Below are positions 45,966-55,208 of a DNA stretch of 64,000 nt, piece by piece. The notes beneath the pieces were generated by a model, which had not been told where the DNA came from, did not search any database, and saw only the letters and a list, made by a program, of their open reading frames with translations. The first letter of the stretch is position 1. Each line of letters starts with the position of its first letter. This DNA is from Trinickia fusca (GTDB lineage Bacteria; Pseudomonadota; Gammaproteobacteria; Burkholderiales; Burkholderiaceae): assembly GCF_003628145.1 (NCBI RefSeq), contig NZ_RBZV01000008.1, positions 186,001 to 250,000 on the forward strand, written 5' to 3'. A program made the position numbers and the translations under genes.

Positions 45966-46922
45966 ATGGAAAACGCTTCTCACGAAATCGAAGCCGTCAT
46001 CGAGCCGTCGCTCGAGAACGATGAGTTGCAGGTCTTGGTGCGCGTGTGCGATTCCGGCGCCACCTTCAAGATGTCGCCGCGCGAGCTGAACAAGAAGACG
46101 TGGCTCGACAAGTTCTCGCGTGAGGATGTCGCGCATATCGGCTTCCTCAACGCAGCCACTTACACGGATCAGCTCGTCCCGCTTTCGTACTTCCCGACGC
46201 GCAAGCATCAACTGACGCCTGCGGTCCTTCTGCTCGCCCTCATCTACGTCGGCTTTCTGATGCTGTCGAACGTGACGGGCGCACGCGTCATCGAGGTCAA
46301 GCTCGCTTGGCTGCCCTTTTTCGGCGCCGTCAGCTTCGGCATCCCGGCTGCGCTGATCGCGTTTCCGATGACCTACGCGTTCAGCACGATCATCACGGAA
46401 GTCTACGGATATCGCGTCAGCCGCATGGTGATCTGGGGCGGCCTCGCCGTGAACCTGATGTTCATCATCGGCACCTGGCTGCTGTCGCTGCCGCCGGGTT
46501 TGCCCAGTTGGGAAGCGCAGAACCCGACGCTTGCCGCCGCTTATCCGGCACTCGCCCTCGAATTCGCGCGAACGTTCGTCGCCTCGACCGTCGCCTACTT
46601 CTGCGGCGAGTTCATCAACACCACGTTTCTCGCCAAGCTCAAGATTGCGAGCGCCGGCCGCTATCTCTGGGCACGGGTCGTGTCGAGCACGTTCGTCGCC
46701 ATCGTGATCGACAGCGTGCTCTTCTGCATGATTCTGTTTTGGGGCCGGCTGCCGCAACAAGTCGTGCTCACGATGATCGGCATTCAGATCACCGTCAAGC
46801 TGATCTACGAACTTGCGCTATTGCCGGCCGTCACGACGGTGTCCAGGCGCCTCAAGCACATGGACAAGGTCGACTATTACGACTATCACACGAACTTCAA
46901 TCCGTTCTCGTTCAAGGATTGA
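45966..46922 (+). CDS. yhhQ: Queuosine precursor transporter (YhhQ/DUF165 family)
   Basis: A 318-residue inner-membrane protein. After about 85 hydrophilic residues come six helices with family blocks LSNVTGARVIEVKLAWLPFF, FPMTYAFSTIITEVYGYR and RYLWARVVSSTFVAIVIDS. YhhQ imports preQ0/preQ1. The long soluble N-terminus (NDELQVLVRVCDSGATFKM) is an addition over E. coli YhhQ. It follows queF by 20 bp, which supports the assignment. Its 3' end overlaps the convergent S24 repressor gene by 11 bp. Confidence 0.9.
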   Translation: MENASHEIEAVIEPSLENDELQVLVRVCDSGATFKMSPRELNKKTWLDKFSREDVAHIGFLNAATYTDQLVPLSYFPTRKHQLTPAVLLLALIYVGFLMLSNVTGARVIEVKLAWLPFFGAVSFGIPAALIAFPMTYAFSTIITEVYGYRVSRMVIWGGLAVNLMFIIGTWLLSLPPGLPSWEAQNPTLAAAYPALALEFARTFVASTVAYFCGEFINTTFLAKLKIASAGRYLWARVVSSTFVAIVIDSVLFCMILFWGRLPQQVVLTMIGIQITVKLIYELALLPAVTTVSRRLKHMDKVDYYDYHTNFNPFSFKD

Positions 46923-47517
46923 TCAGGCGCGACTCGGTCACGACGCCGAGCACCGCCACGCCCTGGCCCAAAGCATTGACCGTCTTCGCCGACGAAGGAT
47001 CGATGCTTTTGAGCCAGGCGACTTCACCATCCTTGATCACGCGAAACAAAGTCGGCTCCCCGCCGTCGCTCACAGCGACGACGACCTGCGCATCGCGAAA
47101 CGCGCCCCCGGGCTCCACGATGACGAGCGAGCCTTCGCGAAACCGCGGCGCCATCGACGGCTTCGTCCGCGCAGCAAACGCGCCCGGCCGGCGGGGCGTA
47201 TCGACGGTCAGCCATTGCGTCTTGAAGGCGACGTCGTGATTGCCGCGCGAGAAATCGAGTATCTCGTCCCATCCGAGAATCGGAATCGGGTAGACCCGCT
47301 CGCTGTGCAGCAGGTACCCGACCGTCGACCCTAGCGCGTCAGCAATCGCCGAGACGGTGCTGATGCGCGGATCCTCCGTCGTGATCGATAGCACGCGGCT
47401 CAGCGTCGCGGGCGAGATCCCCGTCTTACGAGCCAAGTCCGCGTCATTGAGGCCTTGTTGGCGCATCAGCGCCCTGATTCTCTCGACCATCAGGACGACC
47501 CGTTGGCTCATGTCCAT
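46912..47517 (-). CDS. XRE/S24 LexA-like repressor
   Basis: A 201-residue regulator with an N-terminal helix-turn-helix (RQQGLNDADLARKTGISPAT followed by LSRVL) and a C-terminal S24 peptidase-type domain. The latter contains TKPSMAPRFREGSLVIVEPG, with the candidate serine in PSM, and GEPTLFRVIK, with the lysine region. Such proteins resemble phage CI repressors but are also single-copy chromosomal regulators. ATG 47517 or 47511 are both possible. It is divergent from the DAO-GcvT gene, with phased repeats between, so it may control that gene. Confidence 0.83.
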   Translation of the reverse strand: MDMSQRVVLMVERIRALMRQQGLNDADLARKTGISPATLSRVLSITTEDPRISTVSAIADALGSTVGYLLHSERVYPIPILGWDEILDFSRGNHDVAFKTQWLTVDTPRRPGAFAARTKPSMAPRFREGSLVIVEPGGAFRDAQVVVAVSDGGEPTLFRVIKDGEVAWLKSIDPSSAKTVNALGQGVAVLGVVTESRLINP

Positions 47518-47665
47518 AGTGCGTTTTCGCCCTTGTCCGTGTGCGGACGTTTATTGTTCCCAGCTGCGATCGCCATTGTAGAGAGGAACGGAGCGGACCA
47601 CTCGCGCCATGGCCCCAATTAAGGGAATCGTAAGCAGCGAGACTGTATTTGCACGCCCGCAAATG

Positions 47666-47695
47666 TGGCATTTTGTTGCATTTAGTGGCATCATG
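47666..47695. promoter_or_regulatory. Three 10-bp phased direct repeats upstream of DAO-GcvT gene
   Basis: TGGCATTTTG, TTGCATTTAG and TGGCATCATG follow one another without gaps at 47666-47695, each one helical turn long. They lie 58 bp before the start of the dehydrogenase gene and about 150 bp from the divergent S24 regulator gene, as expected for an operator bound on one DNA face. Confidence 0.5.
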
Positions 47696-47753
47696 CGCAG
47701 CGACCGCGCGGCGGTCCATCACCCTATTCGTGTCGCTTGCCCCACACCTAGCC

Positions 47754-50234
47754 ATGACATCCTCCATCCCTTCGCATTCGCGCGTCGTCATCATCGGCGG
47801 CGGCATCATCGGTTGCTCTGTCGCCTACCACCTGGCCAAAGCCGGCTGGACCGACGTGACGCTGCTCGAACAAGGCCAGCTCTCGTGCGGCACCACCTGG
47901 CATGCGGCCGGGCTCGTCGGTCAGCTGCGCTCGCAGGAAAGCATGACGAAGCTGATTCGCTATTCGACGCAGCTCTATGCCGAACTCGAAGCCGACACCG
48001 GGCTGGCAACGGGCTGGAAGCAATGCGGATCGCTCTCCGTCGCGCGCACCAAGGAACGGATGACGCAGCTCGAGCGCACCGCTGCCATGGCGCGCGCGTA
48101 TGGTGTCGCCTGCGACGTCATCACACCCGGGCAGGCCGGCGAGCTCTGGCCGCCCATGCGCACCGACGATCTGCTCGGCGCCGTCTGGCTGCCCGGCGAC
48201 GGCAAAGCCAATCCGACCGACCTCACGCAATCGCTCGCGCGCGGCGCTCGTATGCGTGGCGCGCGCATCGTCGAGAACGTGCGCGTCACCGGCGTCCAGA
48301 CCGAGCGCACGGATGCGGGTCGCCGCGCAACGGGTGTCGCCTGGCGCACGAAAGACGGCGGCACAGGGACCATCGGCGCCGACATCGTCGTCAACTGCGG
48401 CGGCCAATGGGCCAAGGCGATCGGGCGGCTTTGCGGCGTCACCGTCCCCTTGCATTCGGCCGAGCACTACTACATCGTGACGGGCGCCGTCCCCGGCGTG
48501 CACCCCGATCTGCCCGTCATGCGCGACCCCGACGGCTTCATCTATTTCAAGGAGGAAGTCGGCGGGCTCGTGATGGGCGGCTTCGAGCCCGACGCGAAGC
48601 CTTGGGGCATGAACGGCATCCCCGACGATTTCGAATTCCAACTGCTGCCCGACGACTGGGATCAGTTCGAGATCCTGATGAACAACGCGCTCATCCGCGT
48701 GCCCGCGCTCGAAACGGCCGACGTGCGGCAGTTCTACAACGGTCCTGAATCGTTCACGCCCGATAACAACTTCATCCTCGGCGAAGCCCCCGAGCTGAAG
48801 AACTTCTATGTCGGCGCCGGCTTCAATTCGATGGGCATCGCGTCGGCCGGTGGTGCCGGCATGGCGCTCGCCGAATGGATCATGGCCGGCGAGCCGACGA
48901 TGGATCTGTGGCCCGTCGACATCCGCCGCTTCGCGCGCTTCAACGGCAACGACGCTTGGCTCCATGATCGCGTGAAAGAAACGCTCGGGCTGCACTACGC
49001 GATGCCCTGGCCGAACCGGGAGCTCGACACGGCCCGCCCGCTGCGCCGCTCGCCGCTGTACGCCGCGCTGCGCGATCGCAACGCCTGCTTCGGCAGCAAG
49101 ATGGGCTGGGAACGCCCGAACTTCTTCGCGCCGCCCGGCGTCGCGCCGGCGATCGAATATGGCTTCGGCCAGCAAAACTGGCATGCGTGGAGCGCTGCCG
49201 AGCATCGCGCCTGCCGCGAAAGCGTCGCGCTATTCGATCTGACGTCGTTCGCCAAGCTGCTGATCAAAGGCCGTGACGCGCAAGCGGCGCTGCAATACCT
49301 CGTCGCCAACGATGTCGACGTCGAACCCGGCTCGTCCGTCTACACCGGCATGCTCAACGAACGCGGCGGCTACGAGTCGGACGTTACCCTCATGCGCCTG
49401 GCCGAGGATCAATACCTGCTCGTTACCGGATCGGCGCAAGCGACACGCGATCTAGCCTTCATCGAACGGCATTTACCGATCGACAAGCATTGCGTCGCCG
49501 TCGATGTCACAGGTCAATATGCCGTGCTCGCCGTCATGGGGCCGCGCTCGCGCGAGCTGATGCAGCAGGTTTCGAAATCCGACTTCTCGAACGAGGCATT
49601 TCCGTTCGGCGCCTGCAAGGAGGTCGATATCGGCTATGCGACCGTCACCGCCATGCGGCGCAGCTATGTCGGGGAGCTCGGCTGGGAGCTCTATGTGCCG
49701 GTGGAATTCGCGCTTGGCGTCTACGAGACGCTGCATGCGGCTGGCGCGCCATTCGGGCTCGTCGATGCCGGCTACTATGCGCTCGAATCACTGCGCGTCG
49801 AGAAGGCCTATCGCGCTTGGGGTCGCGAGCTGACACCCGATCGCGATCCGTTCGAAGCCGGCCTCGCGTTCGCCTGCAAGCTCGATAAGGACATCGCGTT
49901 TCGCGGGCGCGAAGCGCTGCTCGCACGGCGCGGCCAGCCTCCGGTAAGGCGCCTCGTTGCGCTGAGCCTCGACGGGCACGCCGACAAGATGCTCTGGGGC
50001 GGCGAAGCAATCTTGCGTGACGGTGTGCCGGTCGGATCGGTCAGCTCGGCTGCGTTTGGACACACGCTCGGCTGCCCGGTCGCGCTTGGGTATGTCGGCG
50101 CGGACGGTGCGCCCGTCGACGCAGCCTACTTGATGGGTGGGCGTTATCAGATCGATCTTGCGGGTGAACGGCTCGACGCCACGTTGCATCTGAAGGCGCC
50201 GTACGATCCGAGCGGGCAGCGTCTCAAGGCGTAA
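47754..50234 (+). CDS. FAD-dependent dimethylglycine/sarcosine dehydrogenase-like (DAO-GcvT)
   Basis: An 826-residue two-module enzyme. Residues 1-390 form a DAO flavoprotein domain with VVIIGGGIIGCSVAYHLAK at 11-29 and the covalent-FAD-type region CGTTWHAAGLVGQLR. Residues about 440-826 form a GcvT-like aminomethyl-folate domain, with the C-terminal region VEKAYRAWGRELTPDRDPFE. Such proteins demethylate dimethylglycine or sarcosine and pass the C1 unit to tetrahydrofolate. ATG 47754 begins the conserved sequence. It is a single gene opposite an S24-type regulator. The precise N-methyl substrate is uncertain. Confidence 0.88.
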   Translation: MTSSIPSHSRVVIIGGGIIGCSVAYHLAKAGWTDVTLLEQGQLSCGTTWHAAGLVGQLRSQESMTKLIRYSTQLYAELEADTGLATGWKQCGSLSVARTKERMTQLERTAAMARAYGVACDVITPGQAGELWPPMRTDDLLGAVWLPGDGKANPTDLTQSLARGARMRGARIVENVRVTGVQTERTDAGRRATGVAWRTKDGGTGTIGADIVVNCGGQWAKAIGRLCGVTVPLHSAEHYYIVTGAVPGVHPDLPVMRDPDGFIYFKEEVGGLVMGGFEPDAKPWGMNGIPDDFEFQLLPDDWDQFEILMNNALIRVPALETADVRQFYNGPESFTPDNNFILGEAPELKNFYVGAGFNSMGIASAGGAGMALAEWIMAGEPTMDLWPVDIRRFARFNGNDAWLHDRVKETLGLHYAMPWPNRELDTARPLRRSPLYAALRDRNACFGSKMGWERPNFFAPPGVAPAIEYGFGQQNWHAWSAAEHRACRESVALFDLTSFAKLLIKGRDAQAALQYLVANDVDVEPGSSVYTGMLNERGGYESDVTLMRLAEDQYLLVTGSAQATRDLAFIERHLPIDKHCVAVDVTGQYAVLAVMGPRSRELMQQVSKSDFSNEAFPFGACKEVDIGYATVTAMRRSYVGELGWELYVPVEFALGVYETLHAAGAPFGLVDAGYYALESLRVEKAYRAWGRELTPDRDPFEAGLAFACKLDKDIAFRGREALLARRGQPPVRRLVALSLDGHADKMLWGGEAILRDGVPVGSVSSAAFGHTLGCPVALGYVGADGAPVDAAYLMGGRYQIDLAGERLDATLHLKAPYDPSGQRLKA

Positions 50235-50388
50235 CCGCAACACATGGGCGGGCCGGTTGTGTGCCGCGCCGGCCCTCCGCACCACTATCGCGCTTACGCC
50301 GGCGAAGTCACACGATAAGGCCGCAGCCACTTCATCCACCGATCAACTAGACTATGCTCCCCTGACCCAACAAACATTCGAGCAAGAA

Positions 50389-53300
50389 ATGTCCGACGCC
50401 AATACGACAAACGCTGCGCAAACGCATCGGGGTTCCGCGGGCGGAAGCGCAAGTACGGGGGGCGCGGAGTATTCATCGGCTGTCGCGGCATGGGCCGCCG
50501 TCAAGCTGCTCGCCGGCGGTGGTGCGTCGCTGGATTGGAATTTACCGTCCCATGTATCGATTGCGTCGATCCACTGCGAGAGCGCGACGGAGGTCGACGA
50601 TCTCGTCTTGAGTCTGGCCGCCCCGGGCAAGGTCTATATCCAGATCAAGCACGGCCTCGGTTTCGGTTCCGAGTTCAAGAAAGCAGTCGACCAATTGGTC
50701 CGCCAATTCCTGCGCCCAGGGTTTTCGCCACAAAACGATCGTCTGGTGATCCTGACCGACGACTCGGCGAGCGGTTCGATCCGCACCGATCTGAAAACCG
50801 TCCTGGAACGCTGTCGTCATCTGCCGTCGATTAGCAAGCTATCCGAAGAAGCAGGAAAGAGCGAAGCGACTCGGGAAGCGTGGCATCGACTGTCGACGGC
50901 GATCGACGAGCGATGGAAAACGGTATCGGGAAGCGTAGGACCGACCGATGCCGAACTGAGAACCTTCCTTTCCTGCACTTATTTGACGGTCTGCGATCCG
51001 ACGCACGGCCGCGACGCACACTACGCAATCGAACTGCTCAAGCGAATCGGCGACGAAGCGCAAGCGGCCATTATCTGGGACCGGCTCAATAGACAGGTCA
51101 TGACCCATGCCGTCTTGCGCACACCTGTCGATAGGCCGCTGCTCTGGTCGAAGTTGGAGGAAGTCGGGCTCTCGGTGTCCGTCAGGCGCATTCCGATGTT
51201 GAGACGAGAAGCCTCGCTGTCAGAGCTATTTCGAGCGATGACCCAAAGCATCGTCGACACCGAGACGCAGGAGGACCGCTACGACGCCAGCCATTACGTT
51301 TCCCGCACATCGCTCGATAAAGCGTTCGCCGCGTTTCTCGCCGGTGATCGAGCGCTGATGATCGTCGTCGGACAATCGGGCAACGGCAAATCGACTTGGT
51401 GCATCGCGCAAAGCGCCGGGCAGCGCGCGATGCCGACGCTGTTGGTGCAAGGGGAGCGTCTTGCAGCGGACGACGCGACATTTGAAGACACGGTATGGCG
51501 GTTACTCGATGAGCACGTGACCGATCGCGGCGGCCGGCTTCTCGCCAAGCCGGAAATACTCGAATGGATCAGTCATACCCCGCTGCTCGTGATTATCGAT
51601 GGCCTCGACCGAGCCCCCGAGCCGGTCATTGCGCGACTTCAACCTTGGCTACAAAGCACGATCGCCTTCTTGCGCAAAGCGAAGGTGAAACTGGTGCTCG
51701 GCTCCCGGCCCGAGACGTTTGCGGGTGCCGCGCACCTGTTCAAATCCCAGCAGTCGCTCGTTTATAAAACCAACGACGAGTCCCCTTACACCGTCCTCGA
51801 AGACTTCGACGAGCATGAGGCAATTCAAGCCGCGAATCTCCGTGGGAAGCCTTGGCTGTCGAAGTACCGGCACCCTAGCCTGATGGCATTTTCGGGTGCC
51901 GTCGAAATACAGGACGACGGCACGACATTGAGCTCGAGCGAGATCATCGAGCAATATCTCGACTACCGGATCGGTGACATTCAGATGCGATCGGGCAGGT
52001 TGAGAGAGCTGCTTGACGACTTCGTCGACAACATCGCCACCGTATTGGCGGACTCACACACCGGTCAGTTGCCGCGCTCTGTCGTCACCGCTCTTATAGA
52101 GAAAGATCCCGCTGCTTTCAACGCCTTGAAGCGCGGCAACTTCCTCAGATATGCAGGCGATTGGGTTCGAGTGGAGCCAGATGAAGTGTCGGAACTGCTG
52201 GCGGCGCGCAAGATCGACATTGCGCAAACCATCGTTGAACTGGCATCCCATTTCGAGCATCCACTCAAGCTGGGCGCATTGCGCAGGGCCATTGTCATGC
52301 TTGCGCGACAATCGCCGGACAAGGCAATCGAAGCGTTGACGAACGTAATCGGCGTGTTCGAGCAATCGCTGGATCGGTCGGCTCGCCTTTTCGCGGCGTC
52401 CGTGTTTATTGAATTCGAGGACTGGTCAGGGTTGCACCCCCTCGCGGAACGGCTGCTGGCAGAGTGGAACATTACCAATCTCGTGTTGGGTGTCGATAGA
52501 TACGACACGTTCCTGCCTATTGCGCGCTCCTCGTGTTGGTCGCCTATGGAGAGAGTGAAGCTGCTTTGGCGATTGGCGGGCGGCGAGTACCATTTCGAGT
52601 GGCGTCAAAAGGACTGGCCACGCATCGCATCCGTCATGTGGATATCTAGCCCAGAGGTAGACTGGGCGGCCGCAATGCTTGAAGCCATTGAGACGGCACC
52701 GTCCGATGCGCTTGCATTCCTTCTCGACTCGTTCGATTCGACTCTGCCGCTTATGGGTGGAGACGAAGCTTGTATCGGCGACCTCGCGCAGGGGCTCTTT
52801 TTCCTGTCCAGCGACAGCCTCCTGACGGAAACGCTTGAACTGTTGTGCAATCGCACGGGACGAAGGTTCGCCACCGTGGAACGCCTTATCGTCGAACGGT
52901 CCCCTCAAGAAGCGCTCGAATGGATCCGGACCAAAGGACCGAACGCGCTCTCGAATCATCAACTGCTAAGGTTGTTCGAGGCTATACCGCAAAGAACGCC
53001 GCTCGACGGCCCTACCACTCAGTTTTTTCAAGGTCTCGCGAACACGACAAAAAACGCCGCTGTCCAGCTGCAATGCCTGGCCATTCTGTGTGGCAGCGGG
53101 GATGAGCACGCTGCTACGCGCATGCTCGACGAAAACGCGATTACGCCGGCCCATACGGCTCTGCTGCTAAGCTTCGACGGCGACTCGTTCACGCGACTGG
53201 TCGGTCGCCTCGTCAAACGTGTCGTCGATCGCCAGGTTTCCGCGGAATTGCTCCGAGGTCTCGTGCACACTGCCCCGGACGAAGGCCAGGTTGCCCCGAT

Positions 53301-53784
53301 CACCACGGCGCTCTTGACGTCGTTGCAGTCGAACCCAGCGGATATTGCAGCGATCGGTTCCGCGACGGAATGCCTGCTATACGGCGCGCTCAAGATGAGC
53401 ACCGTTCCCCCCTCTGTTGCAGAACTGGCGAACAGGGTCATCGCAACCCATAACGCGGCTGCGAACCGATGCCTGATTTATGTCACGTTCCCGACCAATC
53501 GCGCGTGGTCACCGTCCGCTGAGGGCGCCAAGATTCAACGCGCGATCGCGGCAGCGCTCGCGGCAACCGTCACGGATACTGAAAACCGTTCGCTAATGGT
53601 TTCCCGCTTGATGCACGAGCCCCATGACCCTCAGTACGCCGTCGACCTGCTGTGCAAGATGCTCGATACGCGTTCCGACGACGCATTGCTCGCCAACACC
53701 GAACTCGACCCAGACCTCCTACCTCTGTACCCCCATGCCTCGACCATCGTTGCACGAGTGAAGGCTGCGCGCCCATTTTCGTGA
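50389..53784 (+). CDS. Nuclease-STAND NTPase, candidate antiphage (Avs-like) protein
   Basis: A 1131-residue protein. The N-terminal 150 residues look like a PD-(D/E)xK-type nuclease: E27 in GGAEYSSAVAAW, D70/D71 in EVDDLVLSL, and Q85-x-K87 in YIQIKHGLGF. The centre is a STAND-type P-loop NTPase with Walker A VVGQSGNGKST (residues 327-336), Walker B LLVIIDGLD (399-407) and arginine motif LGSRPETF. The remaining about 600 residues are helical-repeat-like, the usual sensor part. ATG 50389 is preferred over upstream in-frame starts. Base composition is lower in GC than its neighbours, which suggests transfer. A defence role is inferred from architecture only. Confidence 0.75.
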   Translation: MSDANTTNAAQTHRGSAGGSASTGGAEYSSAVAAWAAVKLLAGGGASLDWNLPSHVSIASIHCESATEVDDLVLSLAAPGKVYIQIKHGLGFGSEFKKAVDQLVRQFLRPGFSPQNDRLVILTDDSASGSIRTDLKTVLERCRHLPSISKLSEEAGKSEATREAWHRLSTAIDERWKTVSGSVGPTDAELRTFLSCTYLTVCDPTHGRDAHYAIELLKRIGDEAQAAIIWDRLNRQVMTHAVLRTPVDRPLLWSKLEEVGLSVSVRRIPMLRREASLSELFRAMTQSIVDTETQEDRYDASHYVSRTSLDKAFAAFLAGDRALMIVVGQSGNGKSTWCIAQSAGQRAMPTLLVQGERLAADDATFEDTVWRLLDEHVTDRGGRLLAKPEILEWISHTPLLVIIDGLDRAPEPVIARLQPWLQSTIAFLRKAKVKLVLGSRPETFAGAAHLFKSQQSLVYKTNDESPYTVLEDFDEHEAIQAANLRGKPWLSKYRHPSLMAFSGAVEIQDDGTTLSSSEIIEQYLDYRIGDIQMRSGRLRELLDDFVDNIATVLADSHTGQLPRSVVTALIEKDPAAFNALKRGNFLRYAGDWVRVEPDEVSELLAARKIDIAQTIVELASHFEHPLKLGALRRAIVMLARQSPDKAIEALTNVIGVFEQSLDRSARLFAASVFIEFEDWSGLHPLAERLLAEWNITNLVLGVDRYDTFLPIARSSCWSPMERVKLLWRLAGGEYHFEWRQKDWPRIASVMWISSPEVDWAAAMLEAIETAPSDALAFLLDSFDSTLPLMGGDEACIGDLAQGLFFLSSDSLLTETLELLCNRTGRRFATVERLIVERSPQEALEWIRTKGPNALSNHQLLRLFEAIPQRTPLDGPTTQFFQGLANTTKNAAVQLQCLAILCGSGDEHAATRMLDENAITPAHTALLLSFDGDSFTRLVGRLVKRVVDRQVSAELLRGLVHTAPDEGQVAPITTALLTSLQSNPADIAAIGSATECLLYGALKMSTVPPSVAELANRVIATHNAAANRCLIYVTFPTNRAWSPSAEGAKIQRAIAAALAATVTDTENRSLMVSRLMHEPHDPQYAVDLLCKMLDTRSDDALLANTELDPDLLPLYPHASTIVARVKAARPFS

Positions 53785-53835
53785 GACCGAATGCAGCGCC
53801 GCCAAGCGTGGGACCCGATCCGCATCGAGCCTAGC

Positions 53836-53887
53836 CCCACAACCAGCTATCATGTGCACACCTCAAGATCCACCACTCCGCTGCGCC
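53836..53887 (+). repeat. 52-bp promoter/leader element, copy A
   Basis: This segment is 46/52 identical, without gaps, to 60199-60250. Both copies end 19-20 nt before an ATG. The shared core GCTATCATGTGCACACCT contains a -10-like TATCAT (53848-53853) and the palindrome TGTGCACA (53853-53860). Confidence 0.75.
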
Positions 53888-53906
53888 TCACTGGCGGGAG
53901 AAATTT

Positions 53907-55175
53907 ATGGCCTCACCTTACGAAAGCGTCAGCATGGCGCTGTTTTGCGACTTTGAAAACGTCGCGCTCGGCGTACGCGACGCAAAGTTCGAGAAGTTCG
54001 ACATCAAGCCCGTTCTCGAACGACTGCTGCTGAAAGGCAGCATCGTCGTCAAGAAGGCCTACTGCGACTGGGACCGCTACAAAGGCTTCAAGGCATCGAT
54101 GCACGAAGCCAGTTTCGAGTTGATCGAGATCCCGCACGTGCGCCAGTCGGGCAAGAACTCGGCCGACATCCGGCTCGTCGTCGACGCGCTCGATCTTTGC
54201 TACACGAAGTCGCACGTCGATACCTTCGTCATCATCAGCGGGGACTCGGACTTCTCCCCCCTGGTTTCGAAGCTGCGCGAAAACGACAAGAAGGTCATCG
54301 GCGTGGGCGTGAAAAATTCGACCTCCGATCTGCTGGTCGCCAACTGCGACGAATTCATCTTCTACGACGACCTCGTCCGCGAACAGCAACGCACGATCTC
54401 GAAACGCGCGGCACGCGAAGCGAGTGCGCCGGCGAAGCGTTCGGCCGATGAAGACAAGCAGCCGAAACAAGAGTTGGAAGCGCGCAAGGCAAAGGCCATT
54501 GCGATCGCCGTCGAAACCTTTGAGGCGCTTGCATCCGAGCGCGGCGAGAGCGGCAAGATCTGGGCGTCGGTGTTGAAAAGCGCGATCAAGCGCCGCAAGC
54601 CCGACTTCAGCGAGTCGTACTACGGCTTTCGCGCTTTCGGCAATCTGCTTGAAGAAGCGCAATCGCGCGGCCTGCTGGAAGTGGGCCGCGACGATAAATC
54701 CGGCGCGTTCGTCTACAGGACTGCCCAGGCCGCGACCGCGGAGATCGCCAAGCAACCCGAATCATCCGTGGTTGTGAGAGATACAGCACCGGCGGCCGAA
54801 CCCCTCGACAAGAAAGGCCGTCGCACGGGCCGAAAGACGCGCAAGCAGCTTCCCCCGCAGGTGCCGGCGGTCACGGAAGCGGCAGAACCCGCGCCAGCCC
54901 CAGCGTCTTTGGCAGCGGCCGAAGCGCCGACGGTCGAACGCGAGACGCCGAGCGCAACAGAAACAGAAGCAAAGGCGGAGAAGAAGCCAGCCCCTCGCCG
55001 CGCACGTAAGACCACCGCGAAGAAAGCTAACGCGGCTGTCGAGCCGACGTCACATGAGGCCATCTCGACGGCCGAGCCATCTGCCGACTCGGCCACCGAT
55101 GTCGTGCCCAAGAAAGCACCTCGAAAATCGGCTTCGCGAGCCGGTCGCTCGCGCAAGGCTGCGTCTTCGTCTTGA
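53907..55175 (+). CDS. NYN-domain (LabA-like) protein with LOTUS/OST-HTH and basic tail
   Basis: A 422-residue protein. Residues 1-160 form a NYN RNase-like domain with acidic residues in ALFCDFENVALG, NSADIRLVVDALD and VIISGDSDFSPLVSKLR. Residues about 195-270 fit an OST-HTH/LOTUS RNA-binding domain (SGKIWASVLKSAIKRRKPDF, YGFRAFGNLLEEAQSRGLLE). From about 290 on the chain is low-complexity, rich in Ala, Pro, Lys and Glu, ending in a histone-like basic tail. Its 52-bp upstream element is shared with the zinc-ribbon/dbpA operon, hinting at a common RNA-metabolism regulon. The target RNA is unknown. Confidence 0.87.
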   Translation: MASPYESVSMALFCDFENVALGVRDAKFEKFDIKPVLERLLLKGSIVVKKAYCDWDRYKGFKASMHEASFELIEIPHVRQSGKNSADIRLVVDALDLCYTKSHVDTFVIISGDSDFSPLVSKLRENDKKVIGVGVKNSTSDLLVANCDEFIFYDDLVREQQRTISKRAAREASAPAKRSADEDKQPKQELEARKAKAIAIAVETFEALASERGESGKIWASVLKSAIKRRKPDFSESYYGFRAFGNLLEEAQSRGLLEVGRDDKSGAFVYRTAQAATAEIAKQPESSVVVRDTAPAAEPLDKKGRRTGRKTRKQLPPQVPAVTEAAEPAPAPASLAAAEAPTVERETPSATETEAKAEKKPAPRRARKTTAKKANAAVEPTSHEAISTAEPSADSATDVVPKKAPRKSASRAGRSRKAASSS

Positions 55176-55177
55176 AA

Positions 55178-55208
55178 AGCACGGGCCTCGCAAGGCGGGG
55201 CCTGTGCT
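55178..55208. terminator. Bidirectional terminator between NYN and dctD-like genes
   Basis: AGCACGGGCC (55178-55187) pairs with GGCCTGTGCT (55199-55208) with one G-T wobble. AAAA precedes on the plus strand, which reads as TTTT for minus-strand transcripts. It overlaps the stop codon of the minus-strand response-regulator gene. Confidence 0.6.
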
